From CAVONV01 sp963697355 (GTDB lineage Bacteria > Acidobacteriota > Vicinamibacteria > Marinacidobacterales > DATDRI01): a DNA stretch of 64,000 nt. Every line of letters begins with the position of its first letter. The stretch's first letter is position 1. The notes under the pieces were generated by a model. The model was not told where the DNA came from, did not search any database, and was given only the letters and a program-made list of their open reading frames with translations. This document shows, in pieces, positions 1-9,937 of this stretch. The stretch is taken from positions 1 through 64,000 of the forward strand of contig CAVONV010000005.1 of the NCBI GenBank assembly GCA_963697355.1. Direction: 5' to 3'. The position numbers and the translations under genes are program-made.

Positions 1-383
1 TAACTTCCCTCGGGCAGGGCATTGCAGGCAGTCCAGCAGCCGAACGAAGGTGTGCCTCGCAATCCGGTGTCTGACTGGTCGTTGCTCACTGGCTTCTGAC
101 CTCTACTAGGCCAAGGTATGCCACTGCCCACCGCCGACTGACTCCCCCCGCGGCACGGGCAGGGGCACGGGGCATCCAAACGAAGTTAGTCTCCGATGCG
201 ATGGCCGTCCCGGCCGTGCGGATGCAGTTCACCCGCCTTCGCTAACGTTCTCCACCGTTCGGTTCGGTGGGTCCGCCGAAGGCCGTGAAGAGGGGACTGC
301 CTCTGACGTCGGCTACGGTTCCGATTGAGAAGTGATGCAGATCATGGCGTGCACTTTGGAGATTCAGGTATCTTTCCCCCCTC
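1..383. other. Intergenic region, no gene seen
   Basis: No open frame in this stretch looks coding, and no promoter with both hexamers or hairpin terminator stands out. Bases 88-104 (actggcttctgacctct) recur exactly at 1894-1910, just inside the 3' end of the next gene, so the gene is flanked by a 17-base direct repeat of low-complexity, CT-rich character. Confidence 0.5.
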
Positions 384-1967
384 ATGAGGCGAGTTCCCTT
401 GTCGATTACAGCCCTGGCTGCAGTGGTGACGGCGACGGTTTTCTGTTCCATCGTCCATGCGCAAAAAGTCGTTGTTGGCCTGGAGAGCGCAGACCTTCCG
501 GCTTCCGTGACCACCATCAACCCAACTGAGATCGATGACATTCTGTACAACCCGGGCATGGGTTTCGCCAATTGCCAGGGCGACATCATGTATCTGCAGA
601 GGCGCGGCGACTATCCCCAGACCAAGACCACTTACATATACTGGTATTGGGATGAGCTCGAGCCGACGGAAGGCAATATCGATTTCGACATGATCGATCA
701 GCAAATAGCGCTCGCCAAGGAAAGAGGTGAGACCTTCTCCTTCAGAATCATGGCGGCCAGTGGGAGCGGAACGGAGGTTCCGCAATGGCTCATCGACAAG
801 GGTATAGCGAAGGGTAACTGTGACGGGTATGCGTTTGAACCGGACTTCACCGATCCGATCTTCATGGAGTACATGGAGAAGCTGGTGAAAGCGATGGGGA
901 ATCGATACGACGGACATCCAAGACTCGATCATGTCGATGTCGGGGGCTTCGGAACCTGGGGAGAGTGGAATCTGGCAGGGGAGAGCTACAAGGTTTGTGG
1001 AAAGGAACTACCTTCACTCGACATCTTGAATCAGTATGTGGACTGGCATCTCGAGGCTTTTCCCAATACCCCCTCAACCATACCCGTGAACGAGGCGGCC
1101 TACTATGCCATCGAGAACGGGACGGGCTGGAGAGCGGACTGTCTCGGTGATTGGGGTGTTTTCGGGCCTAACTGGAACCACATGGAGAATCTCTATCCAG
1201 AGTTTCTCGCAGGGGACCCCGTTGCGCCGGAAGCATGGAAGCAAGGCCCCATACAATTCGAGATATGCCGCACGATTGACGAGTGGTACTCGGTCTACAA
1301 CTACGACGAAGTGACGGTGCGGAAGACGATTGACTGGTCCATCGAGCAACACGCATCCGTCATCAATCTGCAGTACCTCGACAACATGCCGGATGAGTAT
1401 TGGCCGCTCATCTTCGAGTGGCAAAGAAGGCTCGGTTACAGATTTGTCCTGCGGCAAGTAGAGCATAGCGGCTTCTCCAGTCCCGGTTCGAGCGTCAACG
1501 TCAAATCGAGCTGGGCAAACGTCGGCACTGCGCCCGTCTATCGCAACTACCGGATCGCCTACCGGCTAAGAGATTCGGGAGGATCGATTGCCGTGATGAA
1601 GGTCAGCGCGACCGATCTCACGACATGGCTGCCGGGTGAGTATCAAGTAGATGAGGACATCGATATACCGGCTGACATGCTCCCTTGCACCTACTTTCTC
1701 GATATCGCCGTGTTGGATGTAGAAGAAGAGCTCCCTGCTATAGACCTAGCCATCGAAGGCAAGCGTTCGGATGGGTGGTACGCCGTATCGGGTGTGACAA
1801 TGGACGTACCTAGCGAGCCGACAGATTCTTCGGTTGCTCCATCGGATCAATTAGATAGAAAGCTTGTCGCACTTCTTCACTTCACTGTCTTCAACTGGCT
1901 TCTGACCTCTGACGTCTCTTCTCACTGTTCACTCTCTCCTCCGTCGTTTCTTTCCATTTCGCGTTGA
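384..1967 (+). CDS. Secreted DUF4832 family protein (glycoside-hydrolase-like)
   Basis: The first 26 residues form a signal peptide (hydrophobic stretch, then VHA-Q), so the protein is exported. Residues about 50-340 look like a TIM-barrel glycosidase-type domain: NPGMGF near the start, YWYWDELEPTEG, and FGTWGEWN. Residues about 355-475 look like the Ig-like C-terminal part usual for DUF4832 proteins. The family is widespread in polysaccharide-degrading bacteria, but its substrate is not established, and I cannot name one here. The last 35 or so residues (from LVALLHF) are serine- and leucine-rich and come from CT-rich DNA that resembles intergenic sequence; the native stop may have been lost. 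No clear ribosome binding site precedes the ATG. The gene stands alone. Confidence 0.7.
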   Translation: MRRVPLSITALAAVVTATVFCSIVHAQKVVVGLESADLPASVTTINPTEIDDILYNPGMGFANCQGDIMYLQRRGDYPQTKTTYIYWYWDELEPTEGNIDFDMIDQQIALAKERGETFSFRIMAASGSGTEVPQWLIDKGIAKGNCDGYAFEPDFTDPIFMEYMEKLVKAMGNRYDGHPRLDHVDVGGFGTWGEWNLAGESYKVCGKELPSLDILNQYVDWHLEAFPNTPSTIPVNEAAYYAIENGTGWRADCLGDWGVFGPNWNHMENLYPEFLAGDPVAPEAWKQGPIQFEICRTIDEWYSVYNYDEVTVRKTIDWSIEQHASVINLQYLDNMPDEYWPLIFEWQRRLGYRFVLRQVEHSGFSSPGSSVNVKSSWANVGTAPVYRNYRIAYRLRDSGGSIAVMKVSATDLTTWLPGEYQVDEDIDIPADMLPCTYFLDIAVLDVEEELPAIDLAIEGKRSDGWYAVSGVTMDVPSEPTDSSVAPSDQLDRKLVALLHFTVFNWLLTSDVSSHCSLSPPSFLSISR

Positions 1968-2174
1968 ACGATTTACCTCGCGAGACTCTACTTTGCACCT
2001 CAATTCCGGTGGCGGATACAATGCTAGTGTATTTGTTTTGATCGCAGATGTTTGCGGTGACCGACCATCCGGTAAGTGGTTCGATATTGCCAGTTGTACA
2101 CAGGCAAAAACCGAACGAGCAGAGGTAGTGGAAGAGGCGAGAGAACCAGCTCCAGCGGAAAGGACGAGGTGAAT

Positions 2175-3557
2175 ATGGCCAAAGAGAGACCAAAGGTTCT
2201 ACTGACACCGGAGCTCTGCAAAGGGTGTGGCAGGTGCATCGAAGCCTGTCCCAAGCACGCGATCTCACTTGGGGAAGACATCAATCAAGTCTCGGGTCTG
2301 GTCCCTGTTCAGATAGATTACGGCATCTGTAATCACTGTGGGCTCTGTGTTTCCGCCTGCCCCGAGCCTTACGGACTTGGGGCGAAGGTTTACGAACTGG
2401 AGGATCCTGCGCTGCTCTACGGAGAGCGAGAGCGTGACACCACGCCCGCTGAAGACATCCCTTCTCAACGCATCCCGCTGCCCAAGGTCGAACCGATGCT
2501 CCTCAAGGGTAATTATGCTGCCGCATTGGGCGCACTCTTGGCGGGGTGTCGCCACGTCTTTGGCTATCCCATCACGCCTTCTACCGAGGGTGCAGAGCTC
2601 ATGGCCAAGCTTTTACCCAAGTTGGACGGTGTATTCCTACAAGCGGTGAGTGAGGTAGCTACCGTCAACCACATGTACGGGTGCGGCGGTGCCGGGTTGC
2701 CGACCATGACGTTTACTAGCTCGCCCGGATTCAGCCTCATGCTGGAAGGCATCTCCTATATGATTGGTGCGGAGCTCCCCGGCGTCTTCATCAATGTGAT
2801 GCGGCCCGGCCCCGGGCTCGGCTTCATCGGTCCCGAACAGTCCGACATCAAACTCTGCTGCCGCGGACTGGGTCACGGTAATACGCACGCCGTCGTGCTG
2901 ACCCCCAGCTCTCCACAGGAGATGCTCGATTTCACCATGCTCGCTTTCGAGCTGAGCTTCAAGTACCGTAATCCCGTCGTTGTCGCCGCCGACGGGTATC
3001 TGGGTCAGATCACGGGCCGCGTGAATTTACCGGACTATATGATCAAGCCGGGATTGCCATCGTGGGCGGTATGGGGCGACGCTGCGCACAGTACCAACCT
3101 CAACTCCTCGATCTTTCAAGATTACGCGGATTTGGAAAAGCACAATTGGCGTATCAGCGCGAAATACCGCGAAATGGTGGGGTGTGAACAGCGGTCTACG
3201 GGTTACAAGCTCGAGGGAGCGGAGATCCTGGTGGTTGCTTGCAACACGCCCGCGCGCATGTCAAAAGCGGCCGTAGAACGGTTGCGCCGTGAAGGCATTC
3301 CGGCCGGTCTTTTCCAACCCGTGACGATCTGGCCGTTTCCCGTAAACGACCTGCGCCCGCTTCTCGACCGGGCCAAGGACCTTCTATTCGTCGAAGCCAG
3401 CGACGGTCAGCTCGAAGACGAGTTCCGTCTGGCTCTGCATCACGCAAACATCCTGGAAGAATTTCGATTCCATAACGTACAGCACATGGGGGGAATTTTG
3501 CCGGAAACCCAAGAGGTTTACGAGAAAGTCAAGGAGATTGCGGAGGTGTCGCGATGA
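2175..3557 (+). CDS. 2-oxoacid:ferredoxin oxidoreductase, ferredoxin-alpha fusion subunit (VorB/KorA type)
   Basis: This subunit takes part in oxidative decarboxylation of a 2-oxoacid to acyl-CoA with ferredoxin as electron acceptor. Residues about 10-65 hold two [4Fe-4S] motifs (CKGCGRCIEACP and CNHCGLCVSACP). From about residue 105 the pyrimidine-binding alpha domain begins (GNYAAALGALLAGC, FGYPITPSTE, then a transketolase-like C-terminal part ending near QEVYEKV). The alpha domain resembles the 3-methyl-2-oxobutanoate (VorB) and 2-oxoglutarate (KorA) branches more than pyruvate enzymes; the exact substrate is an inference. ATG at 2175 is chosen because aggacgagg lies just upstream; the open frame runs further 5' without family similarity. 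It overlaps the next gene by 4 bases (ATGA), so the two are translationally coupled. Confidence 0.88.
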   Translation: MAKERPKVLLTPELCKGCGRCIEACPKHAISLGEDINQVSGLVPVQIDYGICNHCGLCVSACPEPYGLGAKVYELEDPALLYGERERDTTPAEDIPSQRIPLPKVEPMLLKGNYAAALGALLAGCRHVFGYPITPSTEGAELMAKLLPKLDGVFLQAVSEVATVNHMYGCGGAGLPTMTFTSSPGFSLMLEGISYMIGAELPGVFINVMRPGPGLGFIGPEQSDIKLCCRGLGHGNTHAVVLTPSSPQEMLDFTMLAFELSFKYRNPVVVAADGYLGQITGRVNLPDYMIKPGLPSWAVWGDAAHSTNLNSSIFQDYADLEKHNWRISAKYREMVGCEQRSTGYKLEGAEILVVACNTPARMSKAAVERLRREGIPAGLFQPVTIWPFPVNDLRPLLDRAKDLLFVEASDGQLEDEFRLALHHANILEEFRFHNVQHMGGILPETQEVYEKVKEIAEVSR

Positions 3558-4993
3558 AGACCTCAGCAGCGTTTTTTCAGCACTTCGACCGGCACGCTCA
3601 CGGCAAGGGATTGAAGGGAGGAACGACCCACTATTGTCCGGGATGCGGACACGGATTGGCCCACAAGTACGTGGCCGAGACACTGGTAGATCTCGGGATT
3701 CAAGAGCGCACCATTATGATCTCGCCCGTGGGTTGCTCGGTCTTCCTTTACTACTACTTCGATACGGGTAACACGCAGGCAGCGCATGGCCGGGCTCCGG
3801 CCGTTGGGCTCGGTCACAAACTGGCGAATCCAGAATCAATCGTGATTAGCTACCAAGGCGACGGAGACTTGGCTTCGATTGGCCTTGCGGAGATCATGCA
3901 CGCCGCCCAGCTCGGTATCCCTATCAGCGTCATCTTTATCAACAACGCGATCTATGGCATGACCGGTGGTCAAATGGCCCCTACGACTCTCACGGGACAA
4001 TGGTCGACCACGACGCCCGAGGGGCGAGGTGCGATGCAAGGTCCGCCCATGAACGTCGCGGAAGTCATTGCCCAGTTCAAGGGGACGACCTTCGTGGAGC
4101 GCTGCGCGCTCTTTGATCAAAAGCAGCGCAAGCGCTGCAAGAAAGCCATTAGGAAAGCCATCGAGTTGCAGGTAACCGGCCGAGGATTTGGCTTCGTCGA
4201 GATACTCAGCGAGTGTCCTACCCACTGGGGAATGACTCCTCAGGAGTCCGAAGAGCATGTCAAGAACGTGCTCGCGGAGGCCTACCCCATTGGGATCATC
4301 AAGGACGAAGAGCGGGAGCCATGGTTCCATCTCGAAAAGCCCAATTTCGATCCGGAAAAAGTCATCGAGGTCATCGAGGCCAGCCGTGACACAGCGCCTT
4401 CGTTTTGCAAGAAGTTCCCCGAGCATATCGACCCCATTGACGTTTCCGTGAAGCTTGCCGGGGCGGGAGGTGACGGAGCTCAGACCGCGGCTCTTCTCAT
4501 CGTCAAAGCCGCTATCAACGAAGGCTATGATGCCACGCATATCCCGAGCTACGGGCCCGAGTCGCGGGGAGGAACATCGTACGCGGATGTGCACGTCGCC
4601 CGCGACGAAGTGCTCTCGCCTGGGGCGCCGAGGCCCCACGCCCTCGTTGCCTTCAACGCTCCGAGTCTCGACAAGTTTGGACCCACCGTTAGGAAGGAAG
4701 GTGCCGTGGTCTACGACTCCAGCGTGATCACGAAGGCTCCCGAGCTCGCTGACGGCGTTAGGGCATACCCTGTGCCTTGCGGTGAGATTGCTAGAAGCCT
4801 CGGAAATCCCTTGGTCAAGAACGTTGTTGCACTGGGCGCTTTGCAGGAAGCTACCAAGCTGCTCGACGACGAGTCTTTCCTCAACGCTCTGCGATCGAGC
4901 CTCAAGAACAAGTGCGCCATGATCCCCGTCAACGAGGAAGCTTTCCATTGGGGCGTCAAGGCGGTTCGGGAAGGCATCGAAAAGTTCGACTAA
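3554..4993 (+). CDS. 2-oxoacid:ferredoxin oxidoreductase, beta-gamma fusion subunit
   Basis: Residues about 20-290 are the thiamine-diphosphate-binding beta domain: HYCPGCGHG at the start, GDGD followed about 25 residues later by NNAIYGMTGGQ, the usual ThDP/Mg2+ site. From about residue 298 (VKLAGAGGDGAQTAA) a gamma domain follows (SYGPESRGGTSYADV), the catalytic-type domain that is a separate small subunit in many KOR/VOR enzymes. With the upstream gene this makes a complete two-polypeptide enzyme: ferredoxin-alpha plus beta-gamma. The length of 479 residues fits the sum of both domains. Start overlaps the alpha stop by 4 bases. Substrate (branched-chain 2-oxoacid or 2-oxoglutarate) cannot be settled by eye. 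Confidence 0.88.
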   Translation: MKTSAAFFQHFDRHAHGKGLKGGTTHYCPGCGHGLAHKYVAETLVDLGIQERTIMISPVGCSVFLYYYFDTGNTQAAHGRAPAVGLGHKLANPESIVISYQGDGDLASIGLAEIMHAAQLGIPISVIFINNAIYGMTGGQMAPTTLTGQWSTTTPEGRGAMQGPPMNVAEVIAQFKGTTFVERCALFDQKQRKRCKKAIRKAIELQVTGRGFGFVEILSECPTHWGMTPQESEEHVKNVLAEAYPIGIIKDEEREPWFHLEKPNFDPEKVIEVIEASRDTAPSFCKKFPEHIDPIDVSVKLAGAGGDGAQTAALLIVKAAINEGYDATHIPSYGPESRGGTSYADVHVARDEVLSPGAPRPHALVAFNAPSLDKFGPTVRKEGAVVYDSSVITKAPELADGVRAYPVPCGEIARSLGNPLVKNVVALGALQEATKLLDDESFLNALRSSLKNKCAMIPVNEEAFHWGVKAVREGIEKFD

Positions 4994-5080
4994 GCGGGTC
5001 AACTGGCGGGGGAAGGTGCTACCCGGTCAAGAATAATTGCCCACGTTCCAGTTGAGCATGAAGGCGGGAAGCGTTCGACC

Positions 5081-6508
5081 GTGATAGGTATATTCATTGG
5101 CTATCTCCTCCTGACTTTGGCGCTCGGTTTGTGGCAGGCTCTTCGAACCAAGTCTCAATCCGATTTCGTTCTGGGAGGTTCGAAGCTTCCCGGTTGGATG
5201 CTCGCCTTGTCGGAAAGAGCGACCGGGGAGTCGGCCTGGTTGCTGCTGGGGTTTACCGGGTTCGTTTACGCCAACGGCCTTTCAGGTATTTGGATCGCTG
5301 TGGGGTGCCTATCGGGCATTGGTACGGCGTGGGTCGTCATCGCTCGACGATTCAGAGCGGAAGCGCATAAATACAGCGCTTTGACGATGCCCGAGTACTT
5401 CTCGGCCAAGTTTCCGGAAAAAGCGATCACGATTCGCTTTCTTTCCACCATCATTATTACTTTCTTCTTCGTGTTCTATGTGGGGGCTCAGTTCGCCGGA
5501 GCGGGGAAGACGATTTTACAGACCTTCGGACTGGATCCGGTTTGGGGACAGATCATCGCTGCGGTGGTGATCTTGACTTACGCGACGTTAGGCGGCTTTA
5601 TCAGTGTCGTGGCCGTCGATGCCTTCCAGGCCATTCTCATGATCATCACGCTGGTCATCACGCCAATCATCATGTTGACCAAGGTTGTGGGTAGCTCGGT
5701 CAGCATTCCGGAGGCCCTAGCTTCTGCGGGGCCTGGAATCGACTCATGGACCGGTGGTTTGGCCGGTTTCGGGGCCGGTCTAGTCATTTTCAACAACATC
5801 GCTTGGGTCTTTGGTTACCTGGGCGGGCAGCCGCAATTGAATGCCCGCTTCATGGCCATGCGGGACGATCGGAACGTGAGTATCGGGCGAAATCTCGCGC
5901 TGGTTTGGACGGTCTTGGCCTACGGCGGCGCCTTCCTCATCGGTATCTTTGCGTTGGTCCTGTTTGGACCGAACGCGGTTCAAGATGTGGAGATGATCCT
6001 TCCGCACGTACTGACAGAGCTATTTCCCTGGTGGCTGGCTGCCATTCTTCTCGCGGGTGTCGTGGCGGCGATGATATCCACGGCAGAGAGTATGCTCTTG
6101 GTCGCAGCCTCATCGATCAGCCAGGACGTTTACCAAGGGATTATCAAAAAAGGAACGGCTCCGGATCGGACCCTTCTTCGAGTGTCCCGCGTGGCAACAT
6201 TGGCGGTGGGTATCCTCGGATTGGTGCTTGCCATGACGACATCGAATCTGATCTATTACATCGTGAGCTATGCCTGGGCGGGGATCGGCTGCTCTTTCGC
6301 CCCGGCGGTGCTTCTGTCCTTCTATTGGGATAGGTTCAGCTCTGCCGGAGTGGTGACGGCGCTACTTGCCGGACTCGTTACTACAATTGTCTGGATCGTG
6401 ACGGGGCTGGACCACGTGATCACGGCAAGGGCTGTCACCTTCTTGGTCGCAATGGCGGCAGCCGTCATCGTGACCTTGTTAGCCGATAGACGCCAAACGT
6501 CCAGCTAG
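5081..6508 (+). CDS. Sodium:solute symporter family protein (SSS/PutP-like)
   Basis: A protein of 475 residues with about 12-13 hydrophobic segments, in the length range of the SSS family. The N-terminus (FVLGGSKLPGWMLALSERATGESAWLLL) and the stretch LGGFISVVAVDAFQAILM match the conserved parts of PutP-like proline and related symporters, as does STAESMLLVAASSISQDVY in a late helix. It should carry a small organic solute into the cell with sodium. The start is a GTG; a weak aaggcggg lies about 15 bases upstream, so the start is not firm. It follows the oxidoreductase genes by 87 bases on the same strand, which may mean uptake of an amino acid whose 2-oxoacid feeds that enzyme, but this is only suggested by position. 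Confidence 0.85.
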   Translation: MIGIFIGYLLLTLALGLWQALRTKSQSDFVLGGSKLPGWMLALSERATGESAWLLLGFTGFVYANGLSGIWIAVGCLSGIGTAWVVIARRFRAEAHKYSALTMPEYFSAKFPEKAITIRFLSTIIITFFFVFYVGAQFAGAGKTILQTFGLDPVWGQIIAAVVILTYATLGGFISVVAVDAFQAILMIITLVITPIIMLTKVVGSSVSIPEALASAGPGIDSWTGGLAGFGAGLVIFNNIAWVFGYLGGQPQLNARFMAMRDDRNVSIGRNLALVWTVLAYGGAFLIGIFALVLFGPNAVQDVEMILPHVLTELFPWWLAAILLAGVVAAMISTAESMLLVAASSISQDVYQGIIKKGTAPDRTLLRVSRVATLAVGILGLVLAMTTSNLIYYIVSYAWAGIGCSFAPAVLLSFYWDRFSSAGVVTALLAGLVTTIVWIVTGLDHVITARAVTFLVAMAAAVIVTLLADRRQTSS

Positions 6509-6638
6509 TCAGGGTTAGGCGACCGCTCGAATCAACGCGTCAGGTTTTTTTCCGGCCAACCCGCCGCTTACTCATTCGACCCTGGATATGCTATTTTTCG
6601 CCTTGAGAGAAGGTTCGTGATCAGTCGCTCCATTTCAA

Positions 6639-6644
6639 AGGAGG
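6639..6644 (+). promoter_or_regulatory. Ribosome binding site that sets a TTG start
   Basis: A perfect AGGAGG lies 5 bases before TTG at 6650, while the longer open frame (GTG at 6617) has no such site. It therefore moves the start of the following gene 33 bases downstream. Confidence 0.75.
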
Positions 6645-6649
6645 AAACC

Positions 6650-9600
6650 TTGCGTTCCATTGCCCGCACAATGACCTTGTTGTTTCTGTTTCTCGACATC
6701 GCCATCGCCGGCCGCCCGGAAACGGAGGAGAGTAACGAATTAGTCACATCCGAGGCCCTTAGAGGCCTCGAGCTCCGAGCCATTGGCCCTGCCCTCATGG
6801 GCGGCAGGATCGCCGACATCGCGGTGAGTCCGCGGGACCGCAGTACCTGGTATGTGGCGGTGGGCTCCGGAGGCGTCTGGAAGACTTCGAACGCCGGCAT
6901 CACATGGGAACCGATTTTCGACGACCAGCCCTCCTACTCCATCGGGTGTGTAACCCTCGATCCAACGAATCCTGATGTCGTGTGGGTGGGTACGGGCGAA
7001 AACGTCAGCGGACGCCATGTAGGGTGGGGAGACGGTGTTTACAAGAGTCTCGATGGCGGAAGCACGTGGGAGCAAATGGGACTCGAGCGCTCCGAACACC
7101 TCGGCAAGATCGTGGTGGACCCCCGCAATGGTGGTGTGGTGTACGTCGCTGCCGAAGGACCTCTCTGGGCATCGGGTGGCGAACGGGGAGTCTACAAAAC
7201 CACCGACGGTGGAACAACCTGGAAGCAGGTTCTTGCCATTGACGATGATACGGGTGTCACGGATTTGGAAATCGACCCCCGGAATCCGAACGTGCTGTAC
7301 GCGGCCTCCTACCAACGCCGACGACATATTTGGTCTCTGCTGGGCGGTGGCCCCGGATCGGGAATCCACAAGTCCACCGACGCGGGTGAGAGTTGGCGTC
7401 GGATGGAACGAGGACTTCCCAAGGGAGATATGGGCAAGATAGGCCTAGCCGTTTCACCGGCCGATCCCGATGTCGTCTACGCTACGATCGAAGCCGGCGA
7501 GAAGGAGCGCGGGTTCTACCGATCGCTCGATCGAGGGGAAAAATGGGAGAAGCGGAACGCGTACATTTCGAACGGGACCGGTCCACACTACTATCAGGAG
7601 ATCGTCGCGTCGCCGCACGATGTCGATCGCGTCTATCAAATGGATGTCTTCCTGCACGTGACGCGCAACGGCGGCGCCACTTTTGAAGTCCTGGGAACAG
7701 GTAGTGAGAAGCATAGCGACAACCATGCGTTGGTGATCGACGTCGAGGACCCCAATCATCTGATCGTCGGCACCGATGCGAGTCTATTCGAGAGTTTTGA
7801 CGAAGGCACCACGTGGCGCCAGTTTCCCAATCTTCCGATTTCTCAGTTCTACAAACTGGCTCTAGACACGGCCGAGCCCTTCTACAATATTCTGGGAGGC
7901 GCGCAAGATCTGGGAACGCTCTTGGGTCCGTCACGAACCAACAACATCGAAGGGATTCGCAACCGGGATTGGTACGTGCCTCTCGGCGCCGACGGCTACA
8001 ACTGTGCGTTCGATCCCGTGGAGCCGGACCTCGCCTACATGCAGACGCAGGGAGGCAACCTCCGACGTTACGACCGGCGGAGCCACGAGTTCATCGACAT
8101 CCAACCGGTACCGGCTCCGGGTGAGCCGCCGGAGCGGTTCAATTGGGACGCGCCCATTCAGGTGAGTCCCCACTCCCATACGAGGATCTACTTCGGTTCC
8201 CAGCGTTTGTGGCGGAGCGATGACCGCGGCAACTCCTGGAAAGCGGTGAGCGGCGACCTCACGCGTGATCGAAACCGCTACGAGCTCGAGCTGATGGGTC
8301 GTGTGTGGAGCGTCGATGCGCTCTACGACAACGGTGCCATGTCGCTCTACGGTACGATTACGACCATTTCGGAATCGCCTCTCGTCGAAGGACTAATCTA
8401 CATCGGAACCGACGATGGTTTGATACAGGTGAGCGAGGACGGCGGAGGCGACTGGCGTGCAGCGGAAGTTCCGGGTGTACCCGAGCTGTCGTTTGTCAAT
8501 GACATCCAGGCATCGCTGCATGATCCGGACACGGTCTTTGCGGTTCTCGACGCTCACAAAACGGGGGATTTCCATCCCTATGTGTTCGAAAGCAACGACC
8601 GGGGGCGGTCGTGGCGCTCGATTGCGGGCGGTTTGCCATCCAACGAAATCGTCTGGTCCGTGGAACAGGATCACGTTGAGAAAGACTTGCTCTTCATCGG
8701 CGCCGAGTTCGGACTGTACTTCTCGCCGGACCGGGGCGCGCATTGGGTTGGCCTCACGGGAGGTGTGCCTACGATTGCCTTTAGAGACATCGAGTTACAC
8801 CGTCGGGACGATGACTTGGTGGGCGCGACCTTTGGTCGCGGCTTCTACGTCCTCGACGACTACTCGTCGCTACGCGCGGTCGCGAAGGGTGCGCTCGATA
8901 GCGATGCCATGCTATTTCCGGTTCGAGATGCGTGGTTGTTTGTCCCCTACGTTCCCATGCAAGCCCGCGGAAAACCGTCGCTGGGAAGCGATGACTACAC
9001 GGCTTCCAATCCGCCATTTGGAGCCCTCATCACCTACCACTTGAAGGAAAAACGGCTGACCGCCAAAGAAACTAGGCGGGAGAGCGAGAAGAAGCTCCGA
9101 GAGAGCGGTGAGGACGTTGGTTTTCCCGGTTGGGATCAACTTGCCAAAGAGGCTCTCGAGCACGGACCGAAGGTCTTGCTGACGGTGCGAGATGAGGGCG
9201 GTCGAGCCGTGCGCCGACTCGAGGCTCCAGCCATGGCCGGTATCCATCGTTTGAACTGGGATCTTCGGCTTCCAGCACCCTATCCCATTGATCTCTCGAC
9301 TCCGGGTTTCCAGCCCCCCTGGGCTTCTCCGCCTCAAGGACCTTTGGCGCCTCCCGGACGTTACCAGGTAGAGATGGCTTTGGTAAGCGCCAGCGGCGTG
9401 GAACCGTTGGGTGAGCCCCAGACGTTTCAAGTGAGACCCGTGGCGGGCGCGGTTTATCCCGCTCCCAATGCATCCGAACTGGCGGCTTTTCAGCAAGAGA
9501 CCGCCGAGCTCATGCGAAAGGCGAGGGGTGCTGAGGCAGAGTTACGCGCGGCACAGGAACGATTGCGGTATATGAGACAAGCGCTCACCCAAACACCGAC

Positions 9601-9937
9601 CGCGGAGCCTGCGCTGTTCATGCGTATGGATGCTATCGAGACCACCCTTTCACGACTACGAGTGCGCCTCATGGGTGACCCCATTCGTGAACGGTGGAAC
9701 GAAGCTTCAATGTCGTCGATTCTGGGTCGGGTTGGGAAAGTTGCAGGAGGCCACTGGGACACGCGCCAAGCTCCTACCGCGACGCAGCAACAAAGTCTAG
9801 GGGTGGCTCAGGCCGAGTATGCTGAAGTAAGTGTTGAGTTGAAAAAGGTCCTTGAGACCGAGCTCCCTGGTTTGGAGGCGGAGCTCGAAGCAGCGGGAGC
9901 GCCTTGGACACCGGGGCGAAAGTTGCCGCCGCGGTAA
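6650..9937 (+). CDS. Large secreted BNR/sortilin-like beta-propeller protein
   Basis: From the TTG start the protein has a signal peptide (MRSIARTMTLLFLFLDIAIAG) and about 1095 residues. It carries many Asp-box (BNR) repeats, S/T-x-D-x-G-x-x-W, for example SLDGGSTW, TTDGGTTW, STDAGESW and SNDRGRSW, spread over residues about 40-730, which should fold as one or two beta-propellers like sortilin/VPS10 proteins. Residues about 800-930 resemble the proline-rich C-terminal domain of these proteins, and residues about 960-1090 are alanine/glutamate-rich and probably helical or coiled. Such proteins are abundant in acidobacteria, Bacteroidetes and Gemmatimonadetes and are often annotated as glycosyl hydrolases, but no catalytic site is visible and their role is unknown. 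A shorter paralogue lies at 48304-51335. Confidence 0.85.
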   Translation: MRSIARTMTLLFLFLDIAIAGRPETEESNELVTSEALRGLELRAIGPALMGGRIADIAVSPRDRSTWYVAVGSGGVWKTSNAGITWEPIFDDQPSYSIGCVTLDPTNPDVVWVGTGENVSGRHVGWGDGVYKSLDGGSTWEQMGLERSEHLGKIVVDPRNGGVVYVAAEGPLWASGGERGVYKTTDGGTTWKQVLAIDDDTGVTDLEIDPRNPNVLYAASYQRRRHIWSLLGGGPGSGIHKSTDAGESWRRMERGLPKGDMGKIGLAVSPADPDVVYATIEAGEKERGFYRSLDRGEKWEKRNAYISNGTGPHYYQEIVASPHDVDRVYQMDVFLHVTRNGGATFEVLGTGSEKHSDNHALVIDVEDPNHLIVGTDASLFESFDEGTTWRQFPNLPISQFYKLALDTAEPFYNILGGAQDLGTLLGPSRTNNIEGIRNRDWYVPLGADGYNCAFDPVEPDLAYMQTQGGNLRRYDRRSHEFIDIQPVPAPGEPPERFNWDAPIQVSPHSHTRIYFGSQRLWRSDDRGNSWKAVSGDLTRDRNRYELELMGRVWSVDALYDNGAMSLYGTITTISESPLVEGLIYIGTDDGLIQVSEDGGGDWRAAEVPGVPELSFVNDIQASLHDPDTVFAVLDAHKTGDFHPYVFESNDRGRSWRSIAGGLPSNEIVWSVEQDHVEKDLLFIGAEFGLYFSPDRGAHWVGLTGGVPTIAFRDIELHRRDDDLVGATFGRGFYVLDDYSSLRAVAKGALDSDAMLFPVRDAWLFVPYVPMQARGKPSLGSDDYTASNPPFGALITYHLKEKRLTAKETRRESEKKLRESGEDVGFPGWDQLAKEALEHGPKVLLTVRDEGGRAVRRLEAPAMAGIHRLNWDLRLPAPYPIDLSTPGFQPPWASPPQGPLAPPGRYQVEMALVSASGVEPLGEPQTFQVRPVAGAVYPAPNASELAAFQQETAELMRKARGAEAELRAAQERLRYMRQALTQTPTAEPALFMRMDAIETTLSRLRVRLMGDPIRERWNEASMSSILGRVGKVAGGHWDTRQAPTATQQQSLGVAQAEYAEVSVELKKVLETELPGLEAELEAAGAPWTPGRKLPPR

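Noticed and set aside
3836..5002. Long minus-strand open frame of 388 codons
   Set aside because: It is the shadow of the beta-gamma oxidoreductase subunit; GC-rich codon use opens the opposite frame.
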